64,000 nucleotides of DNA from the NCBI GenBank assembly GCA_964506245.1, contig CAZDKK010000003.1, forward strand, positions 1 to 64,000, written 5' to 3'. Below, piece after piece: positions 18,924 through 28,598 of this stretch. A program made the position numbers and the translations under genes. Origin of the DNA: CAZDKK01 sp964506245 (GTDB lineage Bacteria > Eisenbacteria > RBG-16-71-46 > CAIMUX01 > WJJG01). Each line of letters opens with the position of its first letter. The first letter of the stretch is position 1. The notes beneath the pieces are model-generated. The model was not told the origin of the DNA, searched no databases, and saw nothing but the letters and a program-made list of their open reading frames with translations.

Positions 18924-19124
18924 ATGCTGACGATCAACCAACGCGACCGGATCGATTGGCGCGCCGGGATGACGGTGCGCGACGTCCTGGAAGCGATGGG
19001 GTACAGCTACACGCTCATCACCGTGACCGTCAACGACCAGCTCGTCGAGCGGGAGGAGTACGAGCACTTCCCCGTGCCCGATGACGCGCAGATCACGATC
19101 TTCCACCTCGCGCACGGGGGCTGA
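18924..19124 (+). CDS. MoaD/ThiS-like sulfur carrier protein
   Basis: 66-aa ubiquitin-like sulfur carrier ending in the diagnostic Gly-Gly (FHLAHGG). The pattern MTVRDVLEAMGY, TVNDQLVEREEYEHFPVPDDAQITI follows the MoaD/ThiS fold. The ATG at 18924 is chosen because AGGAGAGG lies just upstream and the protein is then of normal size. It is the last gene of the AOR operon, 111 nt behind the ThiF-like gene that would activate it. Probable role: sulfur donor for the molybdopterin-type dithiolene of the tungsten cofactor used by the AOR pair. A strong hairpin follows. Confidence 0.82.
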   Translation: MLTINQRDRIDWRAGMTVRDVLEAMGYSYTLITVTVNDQLVEREEYEHFPVPDDAQITIFHLAHGG

Positions 19125-19152
19125 GCCCGGGGAGCGGCGACTGAAACCTGAA

Positions 19153-19186
19153 GGCGGCGACCGGAGCCGCAGCTCCGATCGCCGCC
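19153..19186. terminator. Strong hairpin closing the AOR operon
   Basis: Stem GGCGGCGA-c-CGGAGC (19153-19167) with GCTCCG-a-TCGCCGCC (19172-19186) and a CGCA tetraloop: 14 paired bases, one mismatch. It lies between the convergent ThiS-like and BNR-repeat genes and probably terminates both. Confidence 0.7.
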
Positions 19187-19229
19187 CCGCGCGCTTGCGC
19201 TTCGCCAGCAAGCCCGCTCGCGGACCCCG

Positions 19230-22200
19230 TCAACGCACGAGGATGATCGTCCGGCTCTGCTGGACCCGATTCCCATCGAGCCTCAGGTAGTACACCCCGC
19301 CGGCCACAACCCGGCCGCGGTCGTCGAGGCCGTTCCACGCGACCCGATGGCTTCCGGCGCCGCGCTGCCCGTCGAGCAGCAGGCGCACGCGCCGGCCGCT
19401 CACGTCGTAGACGGCCACCGAGACCTGCGCCGGCTGGGCCAGCTCGAAGCTCACCGTCGTCTGGCCGCGGAACGGATTGGGCAGAGCGGGCAGCAGGCGG
19501 GTCTCGGAGACGCCCTCGGTCGCAAGGCCCGGCACACCCGCCCAGCCTTGGTAGAAGACCTGCCCCGCCGCCGCAGCATTGTTCATCAGCTCCTCCAGGC
19601 TCTCCCCGGCGAGCACCGCGAAGGTGACCTCGCGCAGCTCACCCGGGCCGAGCGCGAAGGGCCCGGCCGACACGATGACACCGTAGTCGTTCGGCTCGGG
19701 CGAGGCCGTGACCGTGTACTGGGGATCGGCTGCCGACAGGAAGCCGAACTTGTCGGCGTCGGGGATGTACTGGTTCGGATAGACGTAGGTCGGATTGTAG
19801 ATGAGCGACGCATTGGCCACTGGCAGGCCAGGCTCCGTGAAGACGCGCGCACCCGCGTGGATCCCCGACGCCGCATCGCACACGTACGCGAGGCCCAGCG
19901 TCGGATCAGCGCCCCCTTCGTTCGTGTAGGCGTTGCTGATGTCGAGGTCCATGAAGGTGCCGGCGTAGAGATCGCGCGCGACCGGCCCGGTGTTGGCGAC
20001 CGCAAAGGTCATGAAGACGATGTCCTCCACCGGCTCGGGATAGGCGTAGGTCCACGAATGCTGCTGCACCTGCAACCCCAGAGAGCCGGGCGCGCCCTGA
20101 TCGGTGTAGCCGCCGACGATGTGCTGATCCGGAGCGCCAGTTCCCTGCACCGTGAGGTGTCCATTCGGCGCGGTCGACACGACCCATTCGCGGGCGGGGT
20201 CGAGGTCATAGTCGCGGTTGTCCACGCAACCCGCGTCCTCGGCCACCCACAGGCCGCCGATGAACAGCACGTTCTGCCCGCCCGGGGGATAGATGAGGCC
20301 GGAGCCCTGCGCCTGGGTCGCGTCGAGGAAGCCCAGGATCCCCTGGTTCGTCACGGTCAGGCGGCAGGTGTTGACGGTGTGGTCGGCCCAGTCGATGCAA
20401 GGATTGGGATCGCAGGAGATGCCTTCGCCGAGGAACTGCCCGCCGGCAGCCAGGCAGTCGTCGTGGGGCATCACGCTGCATCCGTTCGGCGAAAAGCAGC
20501 AGGCGCCTCCCGTCGGGACGGTGGGATTCGGGACACGGTGGTAGAACACGTCCCCCTGGGCGGGGTCGAGGCGGGTGTCCGTCCAGACGATGTGCGCGTC
20601 GGCCGCGTCGACATCGACCCAGTTGTAGTCGCCCATCCAGCCGCCCAGCGCCGCCGGAGGCGCGGAGGGAGCGGTGGTCACACGGACGTTGGGGTTGAAC
20701 GCGGGTGCGCCGGGCAGCAGGGCCGCCATGTAGGTGTCGGTCAGGATGTCGTTGGCCGGGTCGTTCCGGTTGTCGTACCAGACGACGTCGACGATGCCGC
20801 TGGGCTTGACGTCCAGCCAGGGATGGGACTGGTCGCAGGTCGTGTTGTCGTCGTTGACCCGCAGCGGCGCCGACCAGGTCAGCCCGCCGTCCATCGACTG
20901 GATGAAGAAGATGTCGGCCTCATCCGGCGAGAAGATCAGGGCGTTGGCGTAGGTGTCCCCGAGACCGCTGCGCAGGTCGCGCCACAGGTAGAAGGCGCCG
21001 TTGGCAATCGCGGCCACGTGAGGCGTCTGTGAATCGCTCGCCCCGAGAGGGTTCCCCACGTCGATGCGGAAGTCGGACAGCGGCCAGGTGAGCCCGCCGT
21101 TGGTGCAGTAGGTGCTGTAGATGTCGAAGACCCACGGAACGCCGGGCGAGTTGCGCGAATCGACCCACGTGGTGCAGACCATGTTGCCCGCCACGCTGAT
21201 CTGCGGGTAGGCGCACTGGCGCGTCCCGGCCGGGACGCCGGTGTTGAGCCGGAAGATCTGGTTGGGCGGCCAGGTCTGCCCGCCGTCGGTCGAGACGCTG
21301 AGGTAGACGTCGTCGACGTTGTAGGGCGGCGTCTGACAGCCGGCGTAGATGACATAGACCATGGTTCCGTTGCAGGCCATCTGCTGGTACCAGTCGTTGG
21401 CGGCGCCGAGCGAGATGACCCGCTCGCCAAGCCACACGAGGCCGTTGTTGAACGAGGCGTTCACGTAGACATCCTGGTTCGGATTGCGGAAGTCGCTCCA
21501 GGAGACATAGACGTTGTTGCCGGAGGCGCAGACCTTGGTCCCCCAGGGTCCTCCCGTGGCGGGTGCCGCGTCGAGCTGAACCCGAGGCCGCCAGGTGGCC
21601 CCCCGGTCGGGCGACGCCCGGAAGTAGGCGTGCGTGGTCGAGCCGACCGCCTCGGCCCACACCACGTAGACGAAATTGCCCTCGAAGGCGATGTCGAAGG
21701 TGGCGTCCATGATCTGGGCGGTGGCGATCGTCTGCTCGCCTGCCCACGTGAGACCGCCGTTGGCGGTGCGGTTGACCCGCAGGTCGATCTGGCCGGCGGG
21801 GGACTGCGCGCACCAGACGGCGCAGGCATTGGTGCCGTTGCACGCGACGTGGGGGCTGTAACTGCGGAGGCTGTTGGCCGCGTTGTCGAGGACGATCGGA
21901 GCGGGGCGCCAGGTCTGGCCCTCGTCGGTGGAGCAGTTGGCGTAGATCTTGTTGGTGCCCAGACCGACATACGCCTCCCACCAGAGGACGTAGACGTACG
22001 TGCCGGAGGCCGCAACCTCAGGGCTCTGCGAGCTCACGTGACCGGGCCCGGGGATGTTGCTGAGCCGCACCGCGGGGTTTGGCCAGGTCGGCGTGGCGAT
22101 CGGCGTGCGCCGGTAGTAGACGTCGCGCGGTGCACCGCTGAGGGTGTCCTCCCACACCGCGTGGACCCAGTTGTTGCTGGCGCGGATGCGCTTGCCGCCG

Positions 22201-23252
22201 GAGAAGACGTTGGCGCCGGCGGCATCGCCCACGCCATCGAGCTGGGTCTCGCGCACGGGGCCGCTGTTCGGTCGCGCGGCGTAGGCCGCGCAGATCCGAT
22301 TCGCGTTCGAGGGATCGACCTCGATCGAGGGATAGCTCATCGCAGGGCGCGTAGGGGCACCGGCGGCGTTGGTGAGCGTTCCGGGCACGGTCCAGAACTG
22401 CGCGGCCCGGACATCGGCGCCCCACGTGACGCCGCCATTGGCGGAGGCATCGGTCATGATGCGTCCGCTGAAGCCCTGCTGCTGAGCGTTGAACGGGGAG
22501 TCCAACCAGGCGGCATGGATCCGCCCCGTCGGGCCTACCGCCAGATCCGGCCACAGCACGAGCCCCCGACCGGGGTTGTCGTTGATGGGCCCGGGCGGCG
22601 ACCAGCCCGCGCCGCCGGCCGGGGACCAGGAGAAGGTGGCCATGCTGTTCTGCCAGTTGGGAAGATCCTCCTCCCAAATCGCGTAGACGTTGCCCAGGAA
22701 GGGGCTCGTGGCGAAGTCGTCCACCTCGATCTTGGGCTTGATCAGGAAGGACTGCGCTCCCGGCGCGCCGGCCGAGATGGCCACAGGCTGAGGAGGTCCG
22801 AAGTTGAGGCCGCCGTCGGGGGAGAGCGAGATGAAGACCCCCGACTGAGTGTTCATCGGCGGCAGCTGGTTGTAGGACGCATAGCCGGCGTAGAGGAGAC
22901 CTGCCCCGTCGGAGACGATCGACGGATCGAGCTCCACGCCGAAGACCGACTGAGCTTGGGTCCAGCTATCGACCCAAGGCCCGCCGCCGATGGGGGCGTA
23001 GCTCGTGCCGATGCCGTTCCACGCGAAGGGGTCGTCGACGTAGGCGGCCACCATGTTCCCCGAAGGGTAGTCGAGCGTGATGCTGGGGGAGTTCTGAATG
23101 CGGGGCGGCGGGTCTTGGTTTACCAGCGTATTGGCCAAGGGGACGCCAGGAACGAGGAACACGAGAGCGACCGCCAGCGCGACCACGGTGCCCGGACGGG
23201 ACCAGAGCGCAGCCTGGCCCCCTGCTGAGATGCCTTGATCCTTGCGTTTCAT
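19230..23252 (-). CDS. Secreted BNR/Asp-box repeat protein with FlgD-like C-terminal domain
   Basis: About 1,340-aa exported protein. ATG 23252 is chosen because GGAGG lies 8 nt upstream and a signal peptide follows (MKRKDQG, then a hydrophobic core ending near PLANT). The first 900 residues carry at least eight Asp-box (BNR) turns such as DGGLNFG, NGGVTWG, DEGQTWR, DGGQTWP and DGGLTWS, typical of sialidase-like beta-propellers. No sialidase catalytic set is recognised. A cysteine patch (GACCFSPNGC ... ISCDPNPC) follows at about 965-1010. The C-terminus (PNPFRGQTTVSFEL ... RTIILVR) is the same sorting-type domain found in the other large secreted proteins here. Function unknown, possibly adhesion or glycan binding. 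Confidence 0.85.
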   Translation of the reverse strand: MKRKDQGISAGGQAALWSRPGTVVALAVALVFLVPGVPLANTLVNQDPPPRIQNSPSITLDYPSGNMVAAYVDDPFAWNGIGTSYAPIGGGPWVDSWTQAQSVFGVELDPSIVSDGAGLLYAGYASYNQLPPMNTQSGVFISLSPDGGLNFGPPQPVAISAGAPGAQSFLIKPKIEVDDFATSPFLGNVYAIWEEDLPNWQNSMATFSWSPAGGAGWSPPGPINDNPGRGLVLWPDLAVGPTGRIHAAWLDSPFNAQQQGFSGRIMTDASANGGVTWGADVRAAQFWTVPGTLTNAAGAPTRPAMSYPSIEVDPSNANRICAAYAARPNSGPVRETQLDGVGDAAGANVFSGGKRIRASNNWVHAVWEDTLSGAPRDVYYRRTPIATPTWPNPAVRLSNIPGPGHVSSQSPEVAASGTYVYVLWWEAYVGLGTNKIYANCSTDEGQTWRPAPIVLDNAANSLRSYSPHVACNGTNACAVWCAQSPAGQIDLRVNRTANGGLTWAGEQTIATAQIMDATFDIAFEGNFVYVVWAEAVGSTTHAYFRASPDRGATWRPRVQLDAAPATGGPWGTKVCASGNNVYVSWSDFRNPNQDVYVNASFNNGLVWLGERVISLGAANDWYQQMACNGTMVYVIYAGCQTPPYNVDDVYLSVSTDGGQTWPPNQIFRLNTGVPAGTRQCAYPQISVAGNMVCTTWVDSRNSPGVPWVFDIYSTYCTNGGLTWPLSDFRIDVGNPLGASDSQTPHVAAIANGAFYLWRDLRSGLGDTYANALIFSPDEADIFFIQSMDGGLTWSAPLRVNDDNTTCDQSHPWLDVKPSGIVDVVWYDNRNDPANDILTDTYMAALLPGAPAFNPNVRVTTAPSAPPAALGGWMGDYNWVDVDAADAHIVWTDTRLDPAQGDVFYHRVPNPTVPTGGACCFSPNGCSVMPHDDCLAAGGQFLGEGISCDPNPCIDWADHTVNTCRLTVTNQGILGFLDATQAQGSGLIYPPGGQNVLFIGGLWVAEDAGCVDNRDYDLDPAREWVVSTAPNGHLTVQGTGAPDQHIVGGYTDQGAPGSLGLQVQQHSWTYAYPEPVEDIVFMTFAVANTGPVARDLYAGTFMDLDISNAYTNEGGADPTLGLAYVCDAASGIHAGARVFTEPGLPVANASLIYNPTYVYPNQYIPDADKFGFLSAADPQYTVTASPEPNDYGVIVSAGPFALGPGELREVTFAVLAGESLEELMNNAAAAGQVFYQGWAGVPGLATEGVSETRLLPALPNPFRGQTTVSFELAQPAQVSVAVYDVSGRRVRLLLDGQRGAGSHRVAWNGLDDRGRVVAGGVYYLRLDGNRVQQSRTIILVR

Positions 23253-23585
23253 GGGGCGTACCTCCATCCGCGAGCCAAATCGACGGGCGGGCACTCGCGA
23301 GAGTCTCGGGTCAGCATCGCACCACTGCCCGTCGGGGCAGGGTCCGGGGGGAGCGGCTTGCGCCTCCCGACCCCATCCGCTGGAGGTATTTGGACAGGCG
23401 CGCCGATCTTACAGCGCGGCCCGGCCGGGGAAGGCCCGGGGTCGGGCAGGGGGTCGGAAGGGAAGCGTGCCGGCCGGTCACCGCCAGACACCCATTTCGG
23501 TGGCGGCGGGTGCCTCACACGCATGCGGGCACCAGCGTTCACTCCTGTGCGCGACGGTGGGCCTCTCCACCACTCTCAACGGTGG
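23253..23585. other. Intergenic region, 333 nt
   Basis: Between the BNR-protein start and the 3' end of the broken beta-helix gene. Apart from the BNR ribosome site at its left edge I see no gene or RNA; open frames crossing it have no coding character. Confidence 0.5.
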
Positions 23586-24536
23586 TCAGCGATAGGATGC
23601 CTTGATCGCCCCCCAAGTAGCTTCGACCGTCGGCGTGGGCGCGCAACCCACCGGCCAGGCCCCGATCAGACCGCATGCGCCGCCCGGCGCACATGGCGAA
23701 TTCCCATGCAGCGTGAAGTCGCCAGCTTCCGGGGCGCAGAAGAGCGGATCCTCGCAGATGTTGCCATTCACGCCGTACTGGCCGGCGATTGGCCCCACCC
23801 AGTTCCCACCTTCGTTCCCGTACAAGTCGCAGCAGCTCAGAGCTGGCACCGCACCGCTGATCCAGGCCACGCCCTCCCCGTGGGTCGAGCAAGCTACAAT
23901 CGTGTTCTCGATCGCCGGAGCACTCGAGCACATCCAGATGCAGATCCCAGCACCAAAGTGGGCTTGATTGCCATAGAACGTGCACTCGACCAGTGCAGCG
24001 GAGCCTCCTCATATGCAGAGGCCGCCCCCATCGATGGCCGAGTTTCCCAAGAAGGTGCAACCCACAATGGTTGGGGAAGACGCGCCGTTGACCAGGAGCC
24101 CACCCCCTTCTGCGCTCTCGTTGTTCGCGAGCACGCAGCGCTCAATCCGCAGAGACGAATCCAGCATCCTGATACCGCCACGCAGGGCGTCTACCACAGT
24201 CACACCCTCCAACGCGGCCTCTGCACCCACATTCTCGATGTAGATGCCCCAATGCGACATCCCGAAGACCCCCCCGCCATACAGAAGGCAGACGCGCGGG
24301 TCGCCACTCCGCGACCGAAGCGTGACTTGCTTGCCGATCCACCGCACGTCCCAGTTGCCATCGCCTTGGAAGACCCCATTGGCCAGCTCTATGGTGTCAC
24401 CGCCGACGACCCCATCGATGGCCGCCTGGATCGTGGGGAAGTCCCCCGTTCCATCGGGACGGACCAAATAGGTCGCGCCCATGGCGGACAAGACCAGAAT
24501 CTCCCACAAGACAAGACCCACGATGATCGGTCTCAT
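23586..24536 (-). pseudogene. Secreted right-handed beta-helix protein, interrupted by an in-frame TGA
   Basis: Starts at ATG 24536 (GGAGG 5 nt upstream) with a signal peptide (MRPIIVGLV...LSAMGA). It continues with pectate-lyase-like repeats (YLVRPDGTGDFPTIQAAID, ECTF.GN turns) and ends at 23586 with the short tail ATWGAIKASYR. One in-frame TGA at 24011-24009 follows GGGLCI; the frame on both sides carries uninterrupted beta-helix repeats (GGSAALVECTFYGN after it). So this is a single nonsense change in an otherwise intact frame of about 316 codons. Base composition is less GC-rich than the rest of the window. It has no FlgD-like domain, unlike its neighbour. Confidence 0.7.
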
Positions 24537-24667
24537 ACTCACCTCCCTCACGCTTCTTGCTCGGATCGGTCAGGAGCGCGGAGTATCCATGTGAGGTCTT
24601 CCTCCCCTTCGCTTCGAGTGCCCGACTGCCCTCCCCCCTCTCGGCAGCCCTGCGATCCGATGCACCT

Positions 24668-27524
24668 TCACCGAATGAGGAGAACAGACCTTACTGCCGT
24701 CTGCCCGGCGGCTCGCAGGCGACAGAAGTACAACCCTGCGGGAACCGTGCGGTTGAATTGGTCGTTGCCATCCCAGCGTACTGCATGGATCCCGGCAGAC
24801 AGCCGGCCACCCATCACCGAGCGGACGATCCGCCCCTGCACATCATGCAAAACGAGCTCCCCAATGGCACTGCCGGAGAAACCAGAGACTGCGAAACTCA
24901 GCTCGTCGCCCGCAGCCCAGGCGCTGGGGATGACGTCGAGTGACAGACCCCGAGGCTCTGCGGCAGCAGCATCCAGATCGACGCCAGAACCCGTGGGCCA
25001 CTCGCACGACGCAGAGTCGCAACCGCTCGTCATCGCGCCGATGACGCCGCAGGAACACCACCCGCCGACGCAGGGTGAGTCAGCATGCAGGAGGTACTTG
25101 TCTTCCCCTTCGCCGCAGAAGCAGGGGTCGACCCCGAAGTTGCAGCGCTGGTTGCTCTGAGATGCAATGCACCCCACCCAATCTCCGCCGTCGTTGCCAT
25201 AGACACAGCAGCAGGAGAGGACGGGGTCGGCCGTGCCGAGGCTGTACACAGCCTCTCCTGCACTGCTGAAAGAGACGATAGAAGCCTGCAGCGCCGGACG
25301 TCCTGATCCGCTGCAATACACTCCGCCACCTTGCATGGCTTCGTTCCCCGAGAGGGTGCAGCGGACGAGGGCAGGCGAGGAGTCCTCGCAGAACAGTGCA
25401 CCGCCGGCCGCGCCTCCATCGTTTCGGTACAACAGGCAACCAGCAATACGCGGCGAGCTACACAGGCAGTAGATCGCCCCTCCCCCCGGCTCCGAGCTGA
25501 AATCGCCGCCGGTGACGCCTATCCCTCGCAGAATCGACTGCTGGCCGATTTCCGGCTGACCCATGTCTGTCTCGAATTTGAAAGCACGGCGCGGACTGAG
25601 AGGAGAGCCTTGGCAATCGATGAGGCAGGCACTGGGATTGCCACTCTCGGAGCGGATGGTGACAGCCCTGGCCGGAACAAGAATGTCACGGTTTCCCGGA
25701 CCGCAGTAGACACCGTCTACCGGCTCCACGATGTTCCAGGGGGCGCAGTGGTCCAGCGCTGCCTGAATCGTGGGGTAGTCACCACCACCCTGCGGATCGA
25801 CCACCAAGGTATCTACGGGGCACCCGCAACCGTAGGCCCCGATCAGGCCGCAACCAAACAGGTCATCAGGCATGCACGGGGAAGATGCTCGAATCGAGAA
25901 ATCCGCGTTGAGGGTGTCGCAGTAGCCAGGGTCGCCCCAGAAATTCCCGTCAACACCCCGCTGATTGGCGATGTACCCCACCCAGTCGCCGTCAGCGTTT
26001 CCATAGACATCGCAGCAGCTCAACTCCAGATGAAGCCCTCCGCTGCTCCAACACGCGATCCCTTCTCCGTCCGCGCTGAATGACACGATCGTGTTCTGGA
26101 GCGTAACGCTGAGCGGGTCAATCGTGGTCGAGCAATACAGGTTGGCGAACGAGTTGCCGTAGAACGTGCATCCGACGAAAGTCACCCTAATCCCGTGGCC
26201 AAGCAAGGCTCCGCCACCAAGGTCGGCCGGATTCCGGACGAATGCGCACTCCAGGAACGTCGTCACCCCACGGGTCTGCGACGCAAATGCGCCTCCCTCA
26301 TGCGCTCGATTGTGCGAGAAGAGGCAAGCGTCGAAGGTCACCTGAGTTGGATGACCCTGATACTCCTCGCGCTCGCCAACATATACCGCGCCACCCTTTG
26401 CCGGATTGGTGTCGGCATCGCAGCCGTCGAAGATGCAGTTCTCGATCCTTACCACGGCGCCATCCAGGCAGCGGACCCCGCCGCCATCGCAATCAGGTCA
26501 GGAGCCATGGGGATCGGCGGATCGACCGTCAAGGATTCTCACGCCACGAATGGTCACCGTGTCGCCTTCGTCACAGACGAAGGCTCGCCGTGGCTCGTTT
26601 TCACCCGCTGAACTCCCTTCGCAGTTGATGAGGCATCTCTCCGGGTCGTCGCACTCGGAACGAACGACCAGCTTTGTTCGGCCGAACTCGATGTTCCTAT
26701 TCAACTCCCCCGTGAATGGATCGTCGCAGCATAGCTCGATCGTGTCCCCATCCGCCGCTCCGGCGATCGCGATCACAATGCTGCTGTTCGGTGTGCCGGG
26801 ACAGACGAAGAATACGTTGTGTTCCCCCGGCCCCAGGATCCCGCCCCCCGCCTCCGGCTCGATCCCTCCGCCGCCGGTCGAACCGGAACCCTGACCTCCC
26901 GCCATCAGTCCCGCGGGACAGGCATATACCCCATCTTGAAACAGCCCCATGCCCCCGAGGGAGTCCGCGGCCCACGCCTGCGGCGGACTCTCGCAGTTCG
27001 ATGTCCCCGCGAAGCCCGTCGCCGGGTCCGCAGACAGCGGGATCAGCCCCTCCTCGTACGCATAGCCCGCGAACCAATAAACCGGCACAAAGTTGCCCTC
27101 CCACGGCGCGCCGGCAACCACGATCGCCGTCCCCTCGCCCGGACCCGGCCACGAGGACGTCGGGATCTCCAGCCCGTCCTCGGGCCAGCAAGGACCGTGA
27201 TCGGTGATGCCGAAGGCGGCCGGATCGTACTCGCCCAGGCCGAACTCGGTGCCGCACCATTCCTTCTCCTCGGCCCAGGCCGCCAAGACGAACCAGATGA
27301 CGGGCTCGGTCGTGTCGATGCGGTTGACCTGGTCTTCGCAATCTTCGAGGCGGTAGTGGTCCCAGTATTCCCGGCACCATCCGCCGGCGGGCGGGCTACT
27401 GGAGTATTCCATCCCCGTCGGGAGGTGCGCTAGGAACGCCCCCCCCCTCAAGGTTGGCGGGATCGGCGACCGCCGAGCCCGTGACGATGCCCGACACGCA
27501 GAACAGCACGAGAGCCTTGCGCAT
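24668..27524 (-). pseudogene. Large secreted beta-helix protein with FlgD-like C-terminus; frameshift in a G9 tract plus in-frame TGA
   Basis: The start is ATG 27524, with AAAGGAG 8 nt upstream and a signal peptide (MRKALVLFCVSG...GSAVADP). Two lesions interrupt it. First, a nine-G run on the coding strand (27447-27439) is one base too long: removing one G joins ADPANLEGG to AFLAHLPTGMEYSSS in frame. Second, a TGA at 26500-26498 sits in frame between DPHGS and PDCDGGG. Otherwise the product would be about 951 residues: an N-terminal Cys/Trp-rich domain (about 25-230), a beta-helix with many GC-x-GN and GGG turns, and a C-terminal FlgD-like domain (WDGNDQFNRTVPAGLYFCRL). The G9 run could be a phase-variable tract or a sequencing artefact. 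Confidence 0.7.
27439..27447 (-). repeat. G9 homopolymer (C9 on the + strand) inside a signal-peptide-proximal coding region
   Basis: Nine identical bases about 26 codons after the start of the broken beta-helix gene. The two flanking coding frames differ by exactly one base across it. Such tracts are classic slipped-strand mispairing sites, and also classic sequencing errors. Confidence 0.8.
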
Positions 27525-27811
27525 CTCACGGTCTCCTTTCCGTGGCATGAATCGGGGCACACGCGCAGTGAACTCGCGGGCGAGATCAGGCGAGGCACCC
27601 TTGCCGGGGGTGGGAGGTCCAGACCTCACCCGGCCGGGCAAGACCAGTCGGCTTCCCTACGACGGGACTTGCGGGCGGAGTCACTGGGTCACTCTCACAT
27701 ACGAGTCTGCACCTGCTGGCGCCCCGTGTCAATCTGTGAGGCGGCCACAGCCAGAGCCTGAAGCGGAGAGGCCAATGCTCGCCGATTCCATCCGATACGT
27801 CTGAACGAGGC
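27525..27811. other. Intergenic region upstream of the broken beta-helix gene
   Basis: Contains the ribosome site of the gene starting at 27524. I see no other gene, RNA or convincing promoter. Confidence 0.5.
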
Positions 27812-27927
27812 ATCCACCGGTCGTTGCCTCCCGCCGGTCCAGGAAGAAGCCCCGCGTCGGGGCTGTCTCGCCGCCGATCTGATCCGCAGGCCGACTCGCC
27901 GTTGCCCATGACGAAGGTGCCGGCGAT
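27812..27927 (-). pseudogene. Fragment of a sulfatase-modifying-factor (SUMF1/FGE-like) gene
   Basis: Reading the minus strand immediately after the isochorismatase stop codon gives AGTFVMGNGESACG, matching AGTFVMGDGKSACG of the intact gene at 28599-29657. After a +1 shift it gives TRGFFLDRREATTGG, matching TRDFILGTREVTTGD. The match is colinear (25 nt where the intact copy has 24) and ends near 27812. It has no start codon, ribosome site or C-terminal domain, so it is a remnant of a former second copy. Confidence 0.65.
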
Positions 27928-27929
27928 TC

Positions 27930-28526
27930 CTACCGGACGTTGTCGAGCATGACCTCGAGCGCAGTCCAGCCCACCGAGTCGCAGATGTCCTCGATCGTGT
28001 CGGTCTGTTCTGCCTCGGGTCCGATGAGCGCGCCCTTGACCATGAAGACCTTGTAGTCGAGGTCCTGGGCGCCGTGGTAGGTGGCCAGCACGCACCCCGT
28101 CGAGCTCAGCCCGCACAGGAAGACGGTGTTCACACCCCTCTCCTTGAGCAGCTTGTCCAGCTCGGTCTTCTTGAAGCCGTTGGGGTAGTTCTTGACGACC
28201 ATCGGGTCCTCTTCCTTGACCCCGATGGTAGAGAGGAACTTGAAGCCCTCGGAATCCTGCGCCGGGCCCCACTTCAGGTCCGTGTGATAGACGCGGATCA
28301 CGGGCAGGTTGTGCTGGCGAAAAAGCCAGATCGCGCCGTTGATCATCATCGGCGCCGACTTCACATCCTGCTCGGACATGTACTGCAGGAACTCGTTCTG
28401 CACGTCGATGACGATCAACGCCGGCTTCATCAGCTTGTCGACCGGGGTCTGCGGCTCACCCGCGACCGCCCGGGGCGCGAGCACCATGAGAGCCAGTAGG
28501 GCACTGAGGACCAGGGTCCGCTCCAT
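27930..28526 (-). CDS. Exported isochorismatase-like cysteine hydrolase
   Basis: 198-aa hydrolase of the isochorismatase/nicotinamidase superfamily. The expected catalytic triad is visible: Asp in IVIDVQNEF, Lys in VVKNYPNGF and Cys in GLSSTGCV. Unusually for the family it begins with a signal peptide (MERTLVLSALLALMVLAPRAVAG), so the enzyme should act outside the cytoplasm. ATG 28526 is preceded by AAGGAGGG. The substrate cannot be read from the sequence: amides, isochorismate or N-carbamoyl compounds are all possible. It lies just downstream of the SUMF1-like gene and directly abuts the SUMF1 fragment. Confidence 0.85.
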   Translation of the reverse strand: MERTLVLSALLALMVLAPRAVAGEPQTPVDKLMKPALIVIDVQNEFLQYMSEQDVKSAPMMINGAIWLFRQHNLPVIRVYHTDLKWGPAQDSEGFKFLSTIGVKEEDPMVVKNYPNGFKKTELDKLLKERGVNTVFLCGLSSTGCVLATYHGAQDLDYKVFMVKGALIGPEAEQTDTIEDICDSVGWTALEVMLDNVR

Positions 28527-28598
28527 ACCACACCCTCCTTCCGTATCCCGAGTCGTCCAAGGGTCTATACAACAGACGGTGAATGGAGGCAATTTCCG

